Origin: Ectobius pallidus
Taxonomy: Eukaryota; Arthropoda; Insecta; Blattodea; Ectobiidae
Direction: 5' to 3'
DNA: 64,000 bases
Assembly (NCBI GenBank): GCA_964059195.1
Contig: CAXKWD010000003.1
Coordinates: 194,394,174-194,458,173, forward strand
The notes under the pieces were generated by a model that did not search any database, was not told the origin of the DNA, and saw only the letters and a list, made by a program, of their open reading frames with translations. The position numbers and the translations under genes are program-made. Shown one piece after another: positions 22,440-33,209 of this stretch (the stretch's first letter is position 1; every line of letters begins with the position of its first letter).

Positions 22440-22927
22440 TTAGGAATCCACATTTAAGAATCCCAGTCATCTTCCATCACTTTTTTTTTATATAGGATTC
22501 AGCGTCTGCAGGGGATGTATGGAGGGCTCCATTTCTTCCTCTTCGTTGTCTTCGTTCATTACAGGTATCTTGTTCAAACGGCTCTCCTGGCAGTTTTATC
22601 ATAAAGGGGAACAGTTCTACGAAACTTTCTTGCAGTCACATTTAAGGCTGCTGCAATCCTTCGTTCACTTACAAAAAATATTACTTGAAATGCCTTGTGG
22701 TGCTGCAGGGTCTTTGGTCAGCACTGGAGCAACATGATTTTACTTCCGTTACCCCACGACTCTGGCGGTAATTGGCTTCCTAACCAGAGCTGCACCTGGT
22801 GATATGTCCGAAAGGTATGTTCTTTTGTTGCCCCCTTGCTTGGTAGAAGTGACGAGAGATCAGGCTGTACATTGGTCTTAGGCTTTAGAAATGAATGAAT
22901 ACGTGATGAATACGTGAAATTTGTCAA
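22440..22927 (-). pseudogene. Inverted copy of the nuclease C-terminus (left TIR arm)
   Basis: On the minus strand, FRTYHQVQLWLGSQLPPESW (from about 22840) and further down, in other frames, the cysteine-rich tail ending in LNKIPVMNEDNEEEEMEPS. These are the same segments as at the 3' end of the plus-strand gene (23660-23960). The copy has no N-terminal nuclease core and is there because the TIR extends into the coding region. Confidence 0.7.
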
Positions 22928-23960
22928 GGCCCACTACCCAGGAGGAAGAGATGATGGAAACATGAACTCACCAAACAGCACTAAGGCCGAACTGGGAACA
23001 CGCTACATAATGAGAAAGTCCGTAGATATCTATTTCAATATGGGCAACGAAAAAACAGTGCGTGAAGAACTATTCCTCCCCAGTCCGCATAAAAAAAGAC
23101 AGAGTGATCAACCTACTGAGGTCTAAACTCGAGGAAGAGGCCATTGCAACGCATCAAAGCATCAGACGATGCTGACATGCTGATTTTAAGTAAGCTATTG
23201 AACAATCGACGATAGAAACATCTAATGTGGTTGTCATTGGAGATGTCGATCTCGCATTGATATTTACCACAAATACTCTACCTGATCACAAAATTTACTC
23301 ATCAAACCGGGGAGCGGATAAGGTCTAACCAATGTTTACTGTACCCACCAAATGCAGCAGCTGGGAGTGAAACAAATTATGTTTCTGCATACTTTTATGG
23401 ATGCGATTCAACTTCAACATTCCGAAAGAGTAAACTTGGTTTTGCCAAACTTTACCAAAAACACCCAAATATTCACAGAGCAGCCTCCTCCTCACAAGTT
23501 GATGTTGAGGAAGCTGGATGAACATGCATGTTAAGAAGGTACGGCGCCCCAGCAAAGGAGAGCTCCCTTAACACCTGCCGTTACCATTCGTTTCTAAAAT
23601 CTATGACTATGATCTCTCGTCACTTCCACCAAGCAAGGAGCAACAAAAGAACATCCATTTCGGACATACCACCAGGTGGAGCTCTGGTTAGGAAGCCATT
23701 ACCCCCAGAGTCGTGCTGACCAAAGACCCTGCAGCACCCTGCAGCACCACAAGGTATTTTAAGAAATATTTCTTGTAAGTGCACGAAGGATTGCAGCAGC
23801 TTTAAATGTGACTGTAAGAAAGTTTCGCTGAACAGTTCCGTTTTATGCCAAAACTGCCAGGGGAACTGTTTGAACAAGATACCTGTAATGAATGTAGACG
23901 ACGATGGGGGGAAAATGGAGCCCCTCCACACATCCCCTGCAGACTCTGAATCCGATATTA
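22870..23960 (+). pseudogene. FEN1/XPG-like nuclease with C-terminal CXC tail, copy 1 (decayed)
   Basis: Seen in changing frames, in this order: KFVKAHYPGGRDDGNM, SVDIYFNMGNEKTV, LLRSKLEEEAIAT, ASDDADMLI (XPG-I-type acidic motif), VVVIGDVDLALIF (D-x-D motif), FLHTF then GCDSTSTFRKSKLGFAKLYQ (matches the GCD...GIGxK helix-hairpin-helix of FEN1), HTTRWSSG (decayed YHQV-LWLG), and a cysteine-rich tail with CKCTKDCSSFKCDCKK and CQNCQGNC. This order is that of a family of arthropod and cnidarian proteins usually listed as uncharacterised. FEN1/XPG nucleases cut flaps and junctions using acidic metal-binding residues; the likeness is motif-based. At least five frameshifts or stops. Copy 2 is at 49600-51185. 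Confidence 0.75.
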
Positions 23961-24629
23961 AAAAAAGTGATGGAAGATGACGGGGATTGTTAAATGTAGA
24001 TTCCTAATATGTACACATATATGTATGTATATTGTTTGTGTATATAATATGTAAATGTGTATATAAGTATATACATAGATATTTCGTTATAGTTCTTTCA
24101 TTGGGAAATAAATGTATTATTTTCTTCAGAAATCACAAACTTTACCCGACAATCTAAAATTGTTGTAACTTTTGTTTTGTTGAAGATAAATTAAATATCT
24201 ATATACATATTTAAAGGAAATTTAATGCTCTATAACTCTTTTCCTCACAACTTTGCTGTAAAACGTAAGACTGATGAGGTAGAAAGACAAATTTAACTAA
24301 AAAACGTGAGGCAAAAATTAGTTTTGGGAAAATTAGTGATATCCAGCAGCCCATATCTCGAAAACATTTATAGATACGACAAAAGTGTATATGAACCAAC
24401 TTGTAGAGAATTATGTCAGTTTTAATTTGTTATATGAAAAATATTCCCTACGACGCACCATTTTCAAATTATAAGCGGAAAACAAAAAACGTAGACCTTT
24501 CTCATCCCTACCCCCATGAAGCGTAAGGGGTAGGGGCCGGGACTTTTAATATGTTTACCTCCTAACAACCCCCAACACATTCCTGAAGAAAAAAATTCTC
24601 CCCTTCTCCATGTCCTCTACAACCCCTTT

Positions 24630-25700
24630 TACGGCATTCATTGACTGGACTTAATAAGGACAGTACTAAGATATAAATCATACTATAACGTAGACAATCC
24701 TTGGAGAATACTTTAATAGCTATTTATGTATGAATTACGCAAAATAACGCGAAAGCGGACGAATCTAGTATAGTGGCCGAGGCAAAAGCCGAGGCTGAAA
24801 TACTGGATGAGCCCGCTAAAGTTTTTGCGTATGTGGTGCATACAATATTTTTCAGTAAAATTTCTATAAATTATATGAAATAAATAAAAAATACCGTATA
24901 ATTAATTATAATGAAAGGCAGTCAGCCATTAGTTAAAGTTCTCTCATGGCCGTCTAGATCATAAAACAACAATGACCGTACGTACCAATACCAAATGTGG
25001 TATAATAGTATAGATGCATAATATATGAGGCCCTTGTTTGTAAACAATATTGCATACCAACTAGTATTTATAAAATCTTGTGAAAATGTAAATGATAATA
25101 CCGAGGAAATTTCAATCCAAGCCAGAAACATTGAATTGGAGCTGCTGCCAGCAACTTCACGGCAGAAGTCGACTATGAGAAGGGATATATTACGGCATTT
25201 AAATGCTGTTGCTTCCATGGTAAGGAATGCTTTTCATGTGAACCAAAATGTGAAAAGTTGTTGACTTATATTTGTTTTCATATGATGAAGTGGGCTATCG
25301 TGTTTTGCGAAAAATCCTGGTAAAGTTTCTGATTATCATAAAGAAACGTGTTGGCTTAAATTTGTTGTTTTATGACCAATTATATGCGTAAATCCATGTT
25401 AAAATTGGTGTGACTGGTCAATGCCATCTGGGTTTTGTTTATAGATTGCCATGACGACTTTAAAGGACAAGGCCGATAAAAGTGCATTTTGAATGCAGTT
25501 TGAATGCACTTTTATGCAATTTTAGCGGCCTTGGTTGCTAAAATGCAATTTTTCGCCTTGTTACCAGTCCGATAAGCAGCTGTTTTAGAGAGCGTGTACT
25601 AAAAATACTTTTTTAGACAGTCGAAGTTAAAAAAAAAACTCTTTTAACGGTAGATGATATTAATTAAAAGGAGAAAATTATGCCACTGATGCCCGGTTTC
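24630..25700. other. No gene recognised
   Basis: Holds a small palindromic patch near 25472-25540 (AAGGCCGATAAAAGTGCATT against AATGCACTTTTAT...GGCCTT) and an 80-codon plus-strand frame (25025-25264) without known motifs. Confidence 0.35.
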
Positions 25701-25703
25701 TAC

Positions 25704-26107
25704 AAACTTGTGAATTACCTATGGGTAAATTATCCATGGACAAATTAGTTCCAGAGTCACTCACAATGATATAATGAGCAAGACCTTGGAGTTGTACAGT
25801 TAATTTAATTCAGAAGGCTTTGATTCTCATTGTTTAAATATTACTATTGATCCTATGAAAGGTTAAATTTTATCCAGCCATCCATGAAAGGATAAATTAA
25901 CCTGACGATTTACCCTTGGAAAGATCTAGCCCGAGTTTGTAGGAACATTTTTCTCTGTCATTTTCATATTTACCCAGAGGACATTTATCTAGAAACTCGC
26001 CAGAAGTGTATGTGATTGCTATCTTTAAATTATTTGTGTTTGTGTGGTGTTATTCTTGTGCAAATTCTGTCCATTGGATAATTTTCCCATAGGTAATTCG
26101 CGAGTTT
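25704..26107. mobile_element. MITE-like element with 33-bp inverted repeats
   Basis: GAATTACCTATGGGTAAATT near 25712 faces AATTTTCCCATAGGTAATTC near 26080; arms 25704-25736 and 26075-26107 match at about 29 of 33 positions. Internal sequence repeats words of the arm (GGATAAATT, TTTACCC). Non-coding. Superfamily unknown. Confidence 0.55.
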
Positions 26108-26640
26108 ATATTTCAATTTTCAATTTATTTATTTTACCTGGTGTAGTTAGAACTATATAGTTCTTTCTTCCACTACACCAGGGATATTATGATTGCATGA
26201 CAATACACTTACAAGTAGAAATTACAATAAACATATAATACAACACAATAATTTACACAATTACAATATACACAATACAATATCTATAATTAATTAATTA
26301 ATTAATATAACTTAAATCTACAATTCACATTACCGTAATCTTAATTTATTACTTATACTAATACACAATTTTTAGTAGGTCCTAATAGTTTTGATAATTT
26401 ATTGTAAAAATGTCATCAATTCTGTAAGGTGCTTCATTTATGAGTATTGACTTCATTCTTTTAGTGAATGAGGTGACATTTAGTGCCTTTAAATGGTTGG
26501 GTATACTATTGTATACCTTTGCTGCCATATGTCTCCAGTTTTTTTTTAGTTTTACTATACTGGCATAGTTCAATTCTTAAGTTATTTTTATTTCTTGTGT
26601 TGTGATGATGTATTATGTATAGAAACCGGCCATTAGTGGT
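26108..26640 (-). pseudogene. 3' end of a LINE (C-terminal ORF2 + 3' UTR)
   Basis: The minus-strand frame 26382-26573 reads NWRHMAAKVYNSIPNHLKAL then SFTKRMKSILINEAPYRIDD, the typical C-terminal kVyNsLP...FK..L segment of CR1/RTE-like ORF2 proteins. Downstream the minus strand ends CACCAGGTAAAATAAA plus (TTGAAAA)-like tail at 26103-26140. The same terminal motif closes the fragment at 44640-45153, so both are one family. 5'-truncated. Confidence 0.65.
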
Positions 26641-26649
26641 ATAAAATTA

Positions 26650-27165
26650 TAAAATTCCAGGGTAACCAAATATGGTTCCAGTATCACCAAATAATTCTTA
26701 CTGAGTTAAAAAATATTTGCATATGAATATTAAAAATACTCAGTTTGATAAAAATTGATAGTTGAAATTCATAACGCCTTTTTAAATATTGAATTTCTCA
26801 CGGTTCTCGCAAAACAAGTCACTTGGTGTCTGAAAAGCGTTGTCCACTCCATCCCATTATATGTTGGCAGCCATGCAACAGAAAATCAATAGCCTCTGTC
26901 TCCGCAAGTGCATACTAGGTGGCAGGACGGCTGGAAGTTCCCAATATTGCTTCACGGCACGCAATAAAATTAGTATTTCACAAATATCAACGGATGACTA
27001 AAAAATATAGTATGTTACACATGGTAAAATGGTTTTAGCTTGCTCGTAAGATTGCTACACACGCCCTTACGGGCTCGTTTCGCGAACATAGAAAATCTCG
27101 TTTTCGCCACTTGTTTAATAAATAACTATTATTACACCTTTAGATTTAATACATATTCCAAGGAA
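26650..27165. other. No gene recognised
   Basis: AT-rich; the sequence near 27040-27095 (CACACGCCCTTACGGGCTCG) looks like part of an interspersed repeat but has no partner in this window. Confidence 0.3.
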
Positions 27166-27169
27166 CCTA

Positions 27170-29210
27170 AATACAATAATCAAATAATCCGGTTGTCACA
27201 ATTGTACATAAAATACAGTCATCCATATACGTCTTAAGACATTAAACAAAGTAAAAGATTTCTTCAAGAGCAAGATTTTTAGGGAAAGTGCCCATAATGC
27301 AAGCCGCATTTCCCCTTTGAATGGCAATACTGATTCTCTGCCTCAGGAAAATCGTGGATCGAGAATCTCCGTTTTGAGCCTCAAGTTTCTTTACTATATC
27401 TGAGAACAATGACTTAGCTTCAGCGCATCAAGTCCCATGGTCTCAACTGCGAACTGCGAAGGCAATAAACTCATACCTATGTAGCAGGTCACGGTACTTA
27501 TTTCTTTTGATGTTCACTGCAGACAATGCTGCTGAACCTGCTAATTTTGATGTGCTAGGTAAATGGGATGAAGCCAAGGTATCCGCACAGGTGGCATCCC
27601 ATAGAAGAGATCTACCACGAGACCATGGAATTAATGTCAGGCCATCTGGACGTTTCCCATAGCTGCGGCTTATTGAATTGAAGGAATTTCAGCTGAAGTA
27701 AGCGCTCTATGGAGAATATCATTGAGCATGAAATGTCTAGAAAATCTCCCATTATTTTTGGGGCAGCTTAGACCATGGATGCCAAAGCAGTCAACAACAG
27801 CTCCACATAAGCATTTATAGGGAAAACAGATCTTGCAGCCTAGTCTTAGAGCAATCGCAATCTTGAAGGACGTGTCATCAATTAGAGTTCCAATATGAGA
27901 GGATGGGAACAGCCAGAAGCCATGATCCCGATTCTCTTTCTTGTAAGGCGCGGATTCTAGCCCGGTCAACGTCAGTTTGTGAGGAAGATTGAAGGGATTC
28001 AAGCATATAGGACGCTTGGATGTAATCCCACGTTTTTTGTATCGCAGGATTTTCTGGTAGGATATGATTAGTTGAAGAACTGTGCCACTTCTCAAGAGCT
28101 TCAGCCATAAAGGGGATCTCCATTTCATCACTGTGACTGGGGAAAGTTGATTTGACGAAATCGAGTACTCCAAATGTAGAAGCCAGAAAAGCAGGTAGGC
28201 AGACGTCACTGACGTTGCGGACTCCAAACCCACCAAACCGAACTGGTAAAGTAGCTAAGGTCCAGATTTTGTCTTCCAGGCTTATATTCAAAATAGATTC
28301 CAAACAGTTCCTTAATTCAACGTCAGCTTTTTGAACAAAAGATGGAAACAACCAAAGTGGGGTTGTGCGAAAGAAGTATGTCAATCTTGGAATGAAAAAA
28401 CAGTTCTTCAAAAGAAAATAAGCCGTGTGAGAGGATAGTGAGTATAATCCTTCAAATAATATTTTCATAGATTCCAACTTTTCACGAAAACTTGGTTCAA
28501 CAGCTGGAGTCAAAATTGGGGAACCAAGAAGAGTCAGGTTGGAATTTGAAATTTTGTCTTAATACCTGGTGCAATATCCTCAAAGATCGAAACCACATTG
28601 TCATCCTTTGCAGAACAAAAGAACAATTCACAATTGTCAGGGTTAACTTCCAGTCCAAGGAGTCTGCAGGCTTCTATAACAGCTATAAGGTCACATGATA
28701 CAACATCTGGTTCACCGCCCAAAGTGCCATCATCCAAGTAGAATAAATTCAATTCACTATGTAATTGATTTATAACTGAGTTCAGAGTAAGACTAAAAAG
28801 TAGGGGACCTGCAGGATAACCTTGGTGAACTCCTCTCTGTGATAAAATCACTTCAGTATTTTAGAAAGCTTGGAAGGTTGGCTGTAAGCCTGCCATATGT
28901 ATGCATATGCGTTGGGAATTTGATCTTTTACAGAACGGAGCATACTGTCTCTTTCTATGCAGTTGAAAGCGTTTCTAAAATCAATTTTAAGAAGAACTTT
29001 CCTAGTAAGCTCATTATTGCGAAGAAAAGCACGCGTCGAGTGTATAATAGATTCACAACCCTTGGAGGTGCCAAATCCAAGCCGGTAAGGTTGTAAGGAA
29101 GTGCTGACTTCATCCCGCAGAGAAATGCAAACTAATTTAGACACTAGTCTGCGAAAGAAATTTCCGATTGCTATGGGACGTATGATCCTAATAAATTTCA
29201 TAAACAAGTA
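27170..29210 (-). pseudogene. R2-like LINE (RT + restriction-like endonuclease), copy A
   Basis: Read on the minus strand: RPIAIGNFFRRLVSKL and YRLGFGTSKGCESIIHSTRA (RT), QGYPAGPLLFSLTLN, LFYLDDGTLGG (the YxDD active site), then a thumb/linker (CFFIPRLTYFFRTTPLWLFP), the knuckle CLCGAVVDCFGIHGLSC, RHFMLNDIL, and the end of the restriction-like endonuclease. The CCHC knuckle, RH and RPD/D order is typical of LINEs that use a PD-(D/E)xK endonuclease (R2, NeSL, Dong relatives). Breaks: a shift near 28860, a shift near 27890, and loss of a 22-bp segment near 27675. QGD has become QGY. 5'-truncated at about 29210. The 3' UTR is shared with copy B. Confidence 0.8.
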
Positions 29211-29561
29211 ATATAACTATTTTACGGAACTGTATTATCAATAATTTATTCTTAAATATGCGCACATCCCAGTTAAAAATCTAGATTGAAGGAGACTTCG
29301 GAGTCAACTCACATTGGAAGTTTATGACTGCCACCGCGGGTAGAATTGGTTGCGGCTTACTTAAGTGATATAAAATATCACCGATTGTTAAAATCTCATT
29401 TAAATGAATAAAACTGTAGAGACAAGGATCGACAGAAATAAACACCCCTCCCCTGACCATAATATTATTGTTCGTGTCAACACAGCTGCCAGTTCAGCCG
29501 CGTTTTATTACCTTTCTTGACATATTTTAAAACTAAAAGAAGTTTCAATACGCATGTTGAC

Positions 29562-29725
29562 TTGTAGAAAGTTGTTAAGCTTATTTAATTGTTTTAAATA
29601 ATATTATTATTTTCTTTGAATTCCCTTGAGCGATTTTTTACTTACAAAGACACATTTTATTTTGTCACCCCCCCTCCCAGGGGATGGCACCCGAGGCGGC
29701 TCGCACCCCCCTTCCTACGCCACTG
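29562..29725 (+). mobile_element. Right end of an hAT-like element, copy 1
   Basis: TTGTAGAAAGTTGTTAAGCT to CTTCCTACGCCACTG is nearly identical to 58034-58202 apart from the C-rich stretch. The terminal CCTACGCCACTG is the reverse of a typical hAT start (CAGTGGCGTAGG). Just upstream, KRSFNTHVDL and a stop could be a transposase C-terminus. No left end was found in the window. Confidence 0.55.
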
Positions 29726-29727
29726 AG

Positions 29728-29995
29728 AAGCTGGAATAAGATGGGAGAAAATAGTAAATAGAGAGAGAAAAGGCAAAAATTTCATTAGGGCAAAGAGTCG
29801 TGTGAGAGTTCCCAGAGCTGGAATAAGACACGAGAAAATAGCTTAAAACTTTATTATAGTAGAGAAGGTCACATGAGAGTTCCCAGAGATAGTATAAGAG
29901 GAGAGAAAACAGTCATCTTAATGACCGACGTAGAGAAAGTTGCACAAGTGTTCTAAGAACAGCAGAACACGTGCTTGGGGTTGCGGAATCTATGT
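29728..29995 (+). repeat. Minisatellite-like repeat, about 80-bp unit
   Basis: AGCTGGAATAAGA..GAGAAAATAG and GTGTGAGAGTTCCCAGAG recur at about 29735, 29816 and 29886. Related units lie at 32060-32230 on the far side of a LINE. Confidence 0.7.
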
Positions 29996-30225
29996 TTGTG
30001 AATCTAACACAATGGCGGCAAAGCACTGACAAAAATGGAAAACTTTGCTCTCTTGACTATGGTTGAACTACCATCAGTCAGTGGAACTACAAACAAAATA
30101 TTAGTGAAACACAACGTAAGACCAGCTGTTATGTATATAGGGTTATAATCAAACATTACCATGTAAAAAGTTGAGAAGAACACAATTAGGGCTGAGAACA
30201 ATTACCGAAATGTATGTAACTACCA

Positions 30226-31240
30226 TTGAGCTATCATTTAATCTCACCTCATCTGCATTTTTATTCTGCTTATCTCCCTTATTGTACTAGGGGAAAAGAG
30301 TTGATTCTTGACAGTGAATATATCTTAAACTTAAACTTCACCAAAGCCATCCAACAAACTTCAAAGGAAACAACTCTGATCATGTATGCGGATGATATGG
30401 CGCTGGTTTCCCCTAATAAAGAAGACATACAGAGCGCCTTCGATGCGCTGATAGAATGGGCAGAAGTAAACAATTTCGATTTAAACCAAAGAAAAACAGT
30501 TCAAATGGTTTTTAGAAAAGGAGGCACCCTAACACAAAATGACTCTATCAAACATGTACAGCAACCACTGGAAATGGTAAAGTCTTTCAAATACCTGGGA
30601 ATTACGTTACAGCCAACAATGACATCATTTCGAATTCATGCACAGGACAGAGCTGCAGCAGCAACAAAAACGATCTTTGAAATACAGAACATCATCAGGC
30701 TCTCTTTGGACACTGCTATGACTCTTTTCTACTGTAAAATAGTCCCAATAATCAGCTACGGTCTGGAGTTAATATGGGACAAGCTCAGCCGCAATGACCT
30801 AGCCACTATAGAAAAAGTAAAAGCAAGATTCCTTAAACGTGCCCTTGGTATTTCAAAATTTGCACCATCCCGTCTAGCTTAATGAGTTGGCTAAGGAATC
30901 TTTCCTGATTGATGACCTCAGAATGAGACTAGCACTACCATCTACTACGAACTCATCGCTACACCCACAAGAAATAAATCAGAAGAAGGAAGATATATGA
31001 TTTTTATTGTACCGATGCCATGGTTGACAGAGGATGGGCAAAGACCAACCAGGACTTGCGACACATGCTAACAAGCCTAGCTGTACACGGCTACCACCAC
31101 AAAATATGCAGAACAAAATATTATCATACCCCCGACAGTGATTGCGTGTGCTCCCTATGTGAATTGTATTGTGATAGATACCACATAAAGTGCAAAAACC
31201 GATCTGTCTCGCTAAAAGAATACAGTACATCATAAATGAA
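30226..31240 (+). pseudogene. LINE reverse transcriptase C-terminal half
   Basis: The 218-codon frame holds the RT palm motif (IMYADDMALVSPNKEDIQSA), NFDLNQRKTVQMVF and FKYLGITLQP, followed by the thumb (IVPIISYGLELIWDKLS). After a stop at 30880 the protein goes on in other frames as LNELAKESFLIDDLRMRLAL, DAMVDRGWAKTNQDLRHMLT and the C-terminal knuckle CVCSLCELYCDRYH. 5'-truncated, with a shift at the stop. Clade not assigned (RTE- or Jockey-like region). Confidence 0.75.
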
Positions 31241-31249
31241 ACATACTAT

Positions 31250-32050
31250 GCACGTTGGTGCACTGTTCCTTTCATTCATATATCTTAAACTGTTTGAGAT
31301 AGAGAAAAATGTATGGATACAAACTTGCAGACAATTTAATTAGTGGTTTTTACTTTTGTAATTTCTGTATATACCGTAACCACAGTTTCGGTATGATCAA
31401 CAAACCAGGTAAAGAAAGGAACATAAATAAAAACATAAATGTCACACAATTTGCTACACTAACTTACAGGGAAAAAACAAATATAAGGTGCACCTTTGCA
31501 TGAAACATATCCTGCCTGTCCCACCCTCAGTAAAGCAGTTTCTTTTATACCTCGATCTAGCGAATTCTTCGAGGATGAACAGGCTGACAAACCGTTGGGT
31601 ACAATGCACTTACTCTCGCATTTTTAATATTTGGTACAAGGGACACTCTTGCATTTTTAATATTTAGTACAAGTATTTAGTACAAGGGAGTGTCGGCAAC
31701 AATATACAAAGATAGTTGGTCACCTTGCTTCGCTGAGAAACAAAGTGTGAATATCGAGTGGGCAGAACTTAAAGTGCACCTTGTATTTGGCTTTTGCCCA
31801 CTACAGACCTAGCTCACACCGCAGGGTTGGGGAATTTTTGTACAGTCATCACCAAACACATCAAACAAATATCGGTAGTCAGTACTGTATCTCTCACACT
31901 GCTGCATCCCACAGATGAATATTTCTTGTAACTTACTTTGTAACTATTACAAGTATGGAATGATAACCTGCTACAAATAATTAAAATAACAAGTTACAGA
32001 AGCTCCCGTCTAGGGTATCTTTTATCGTCTCACCGACACTGACGAGTTAT
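31250..32050. other. No gene recognised; short duplicated blocks
   Basis: GCATTTTTAATATTTGGTAC / TAGTACAAG is repeated at 31618-31690. The rest shows nothing nameable; it may be LINE 3' UTR. Confidence 0.35.
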
Positions 32051-32059
32051 ATAAGCACG

Positions 32060-32230
32060 GGGGGGAAAGCTAATATAAGACGCGAGAAAATACTAAGTTT
32101 AATGATTGAGAGAAAGGCAAAGTTGTGTAAGTGTTCCAAGAGCCGAAATGAGATACGAGAAAATAGTAAATGAAGTGATCGACGTAGAGAAGCAAAATCC
32201 AAGCTTGGGGGTGTGAAAGCAGTGTTTGTG
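32060..32230 (+). repeat. Minisatellite-like repeat, partner block
   Basis: GCGAGAAAATACTAAGTTTA, GAGAAAGGCAAAGTTGTGTA and GTGTTCCAAGAGCCG belong to the same unit as 29728-29995; both blocks end with a similar (A/G)TGTTTGTGA(A/T)TC. Confidence 0.6.
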
Positions 32231-32235
32231 ATTCG

Positions 32236-33180
32236 AATAATCATAATCATAATCATAATCATTTATTGCTCAACAACAGTACAATGATACAATAGTACAA
32301 TGATACAATAGTACAATGTCTGCATAGGCAACGTCAGCTTAATAACATAAAAAATTACATAGAAAATCAATAGAAATATTACCCAGTGGGAACAAAAACC
32401 AAGTATTATAAACAGATAAAATAGTCCTTGTAGTTCTTATACACACAAGAAGAAGCACAACTTAATATATACTAACTCTTACAATGTCACTTGAAACTGT
32501 ATTTAGAATAAGTGTTCAAAGTATTCATTGAAATTGTAGAAACCATTTTTTACTAATTTTTTTTTTAACCAAACCTTTGAAAATATCAAACTCAAGGTTT
32601 CTAACTGTAGTTGGCAATTTATTATAAAAATTAACAGATACCCATTTAAAGCTGTTTTGAGTTTTTGAAAATGCACAGAATTTTTTAGTAATATTTTCAG
32701 ACTGCCTTGCCTAGTCATATGAGAGTGAACATCAGAATTGACACTAAATTGAGATATATTTTTCTTGAAAAAAAGTAAGCATTGAAAAATGTATATACAG
32801 GGTAGTGTCATAATACCTAATTTAATAAATAATTCTTTACAATGAGTTCTAGGAGGAACCTTACAGATGACTCTAATTGCTTCTTTTTGAGATTTAAACA
32901 GAGAAAGACTGTATGAGTTGTTGGCCCAGATTATTGTTCCATAGTTAAGGTGTGAATGAACATAGCCGTAATATACTGATAGCAGAATTTCATCAGAGAC
33001 AGAGGGACGAAGTCTTCGTAACATAAAAACTCCTTTAGAAACTTTAGGCAGGATATAATTTATATGTGCTTTCCAACTTAAATCATTTTGAATAACTATA
33101 CCAAGAAATTTAATTGGATCAGTATCATTTATATTCAATTTATATTCAACTCTTGTGTCTTTTCAAGATTAATAGCCAAT
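32236..33180 (-). pseudogene. LINE ORF2 C-terminal part + 3' end
   Basis: Minus-strand frame: DPIKFLGIVIQNDLSWKAHI, then LSVYYGYVHSHLNYGTIIWA and KSQKEAIRVIC, the region after the RT palm of a LINE. From about 32690 the homologous reading moves to another frame (FSKTQNSFKWVSVNFYNKLP) and back to NGFYNFNEYFEHLF near 32510; two indels explain this. The minus-strand 3' end is (TGATTA)n-like (32236-32268), a usual LINE tail. 5'-truncated. Confidence 0.75.
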
Positions 33181-33181
33181 T

Positions 33182-33205
33182 TATTACATTACATTACATT
33201 ACATG
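33182..33205 (+). repeat. (ATTAC)n microsatellite
   Basis: About four and a half units of ATTAC. Confidence 0.9.
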
Positions 33206-33209
33206 TATT

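Larger units (their letters stand above)
21797..24625. mobile_element. Long-TIR element carrying a FEN/XPG-like nuclease + CXC gene (copy 1)
   Basis: The left flank (21797-22910) is matched, reverse complemented, by 23580-24625: for example GGAATGTGTTGGGGG at 21830 faces CCCCCAACACATTCC near 24570, CCTTACGCTTCATGGGGGTA faces TACCCCCATGAAGCGTAAGG, and AGCAAAGTTGTGAGGAAAAG faces CTTTTCCTCACAACTTTGCT. The arms are about 1 kb and include a (TA)-rich microsatellite (22330-22440 and 24005-24085). The unique middle, 22910-23580, carries the central part of the nuclease; the right arm carries its C-terminal CXC tail and the left arm an inverted copy of that tail. Outer ends are approximate and no target duplication could be read. 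Confidence 0.75.

Noticed and set aside
24922..25264. Overlapping frames on both strands
   Set aside because: Neither has a recognisable motif, and both are near the length expected by chance.
29660..29720. C-rich stretch as promoter or CpG island
   Set aside because: It is the C-rich inner part of an hAT right end and recurs at 58135-58195.
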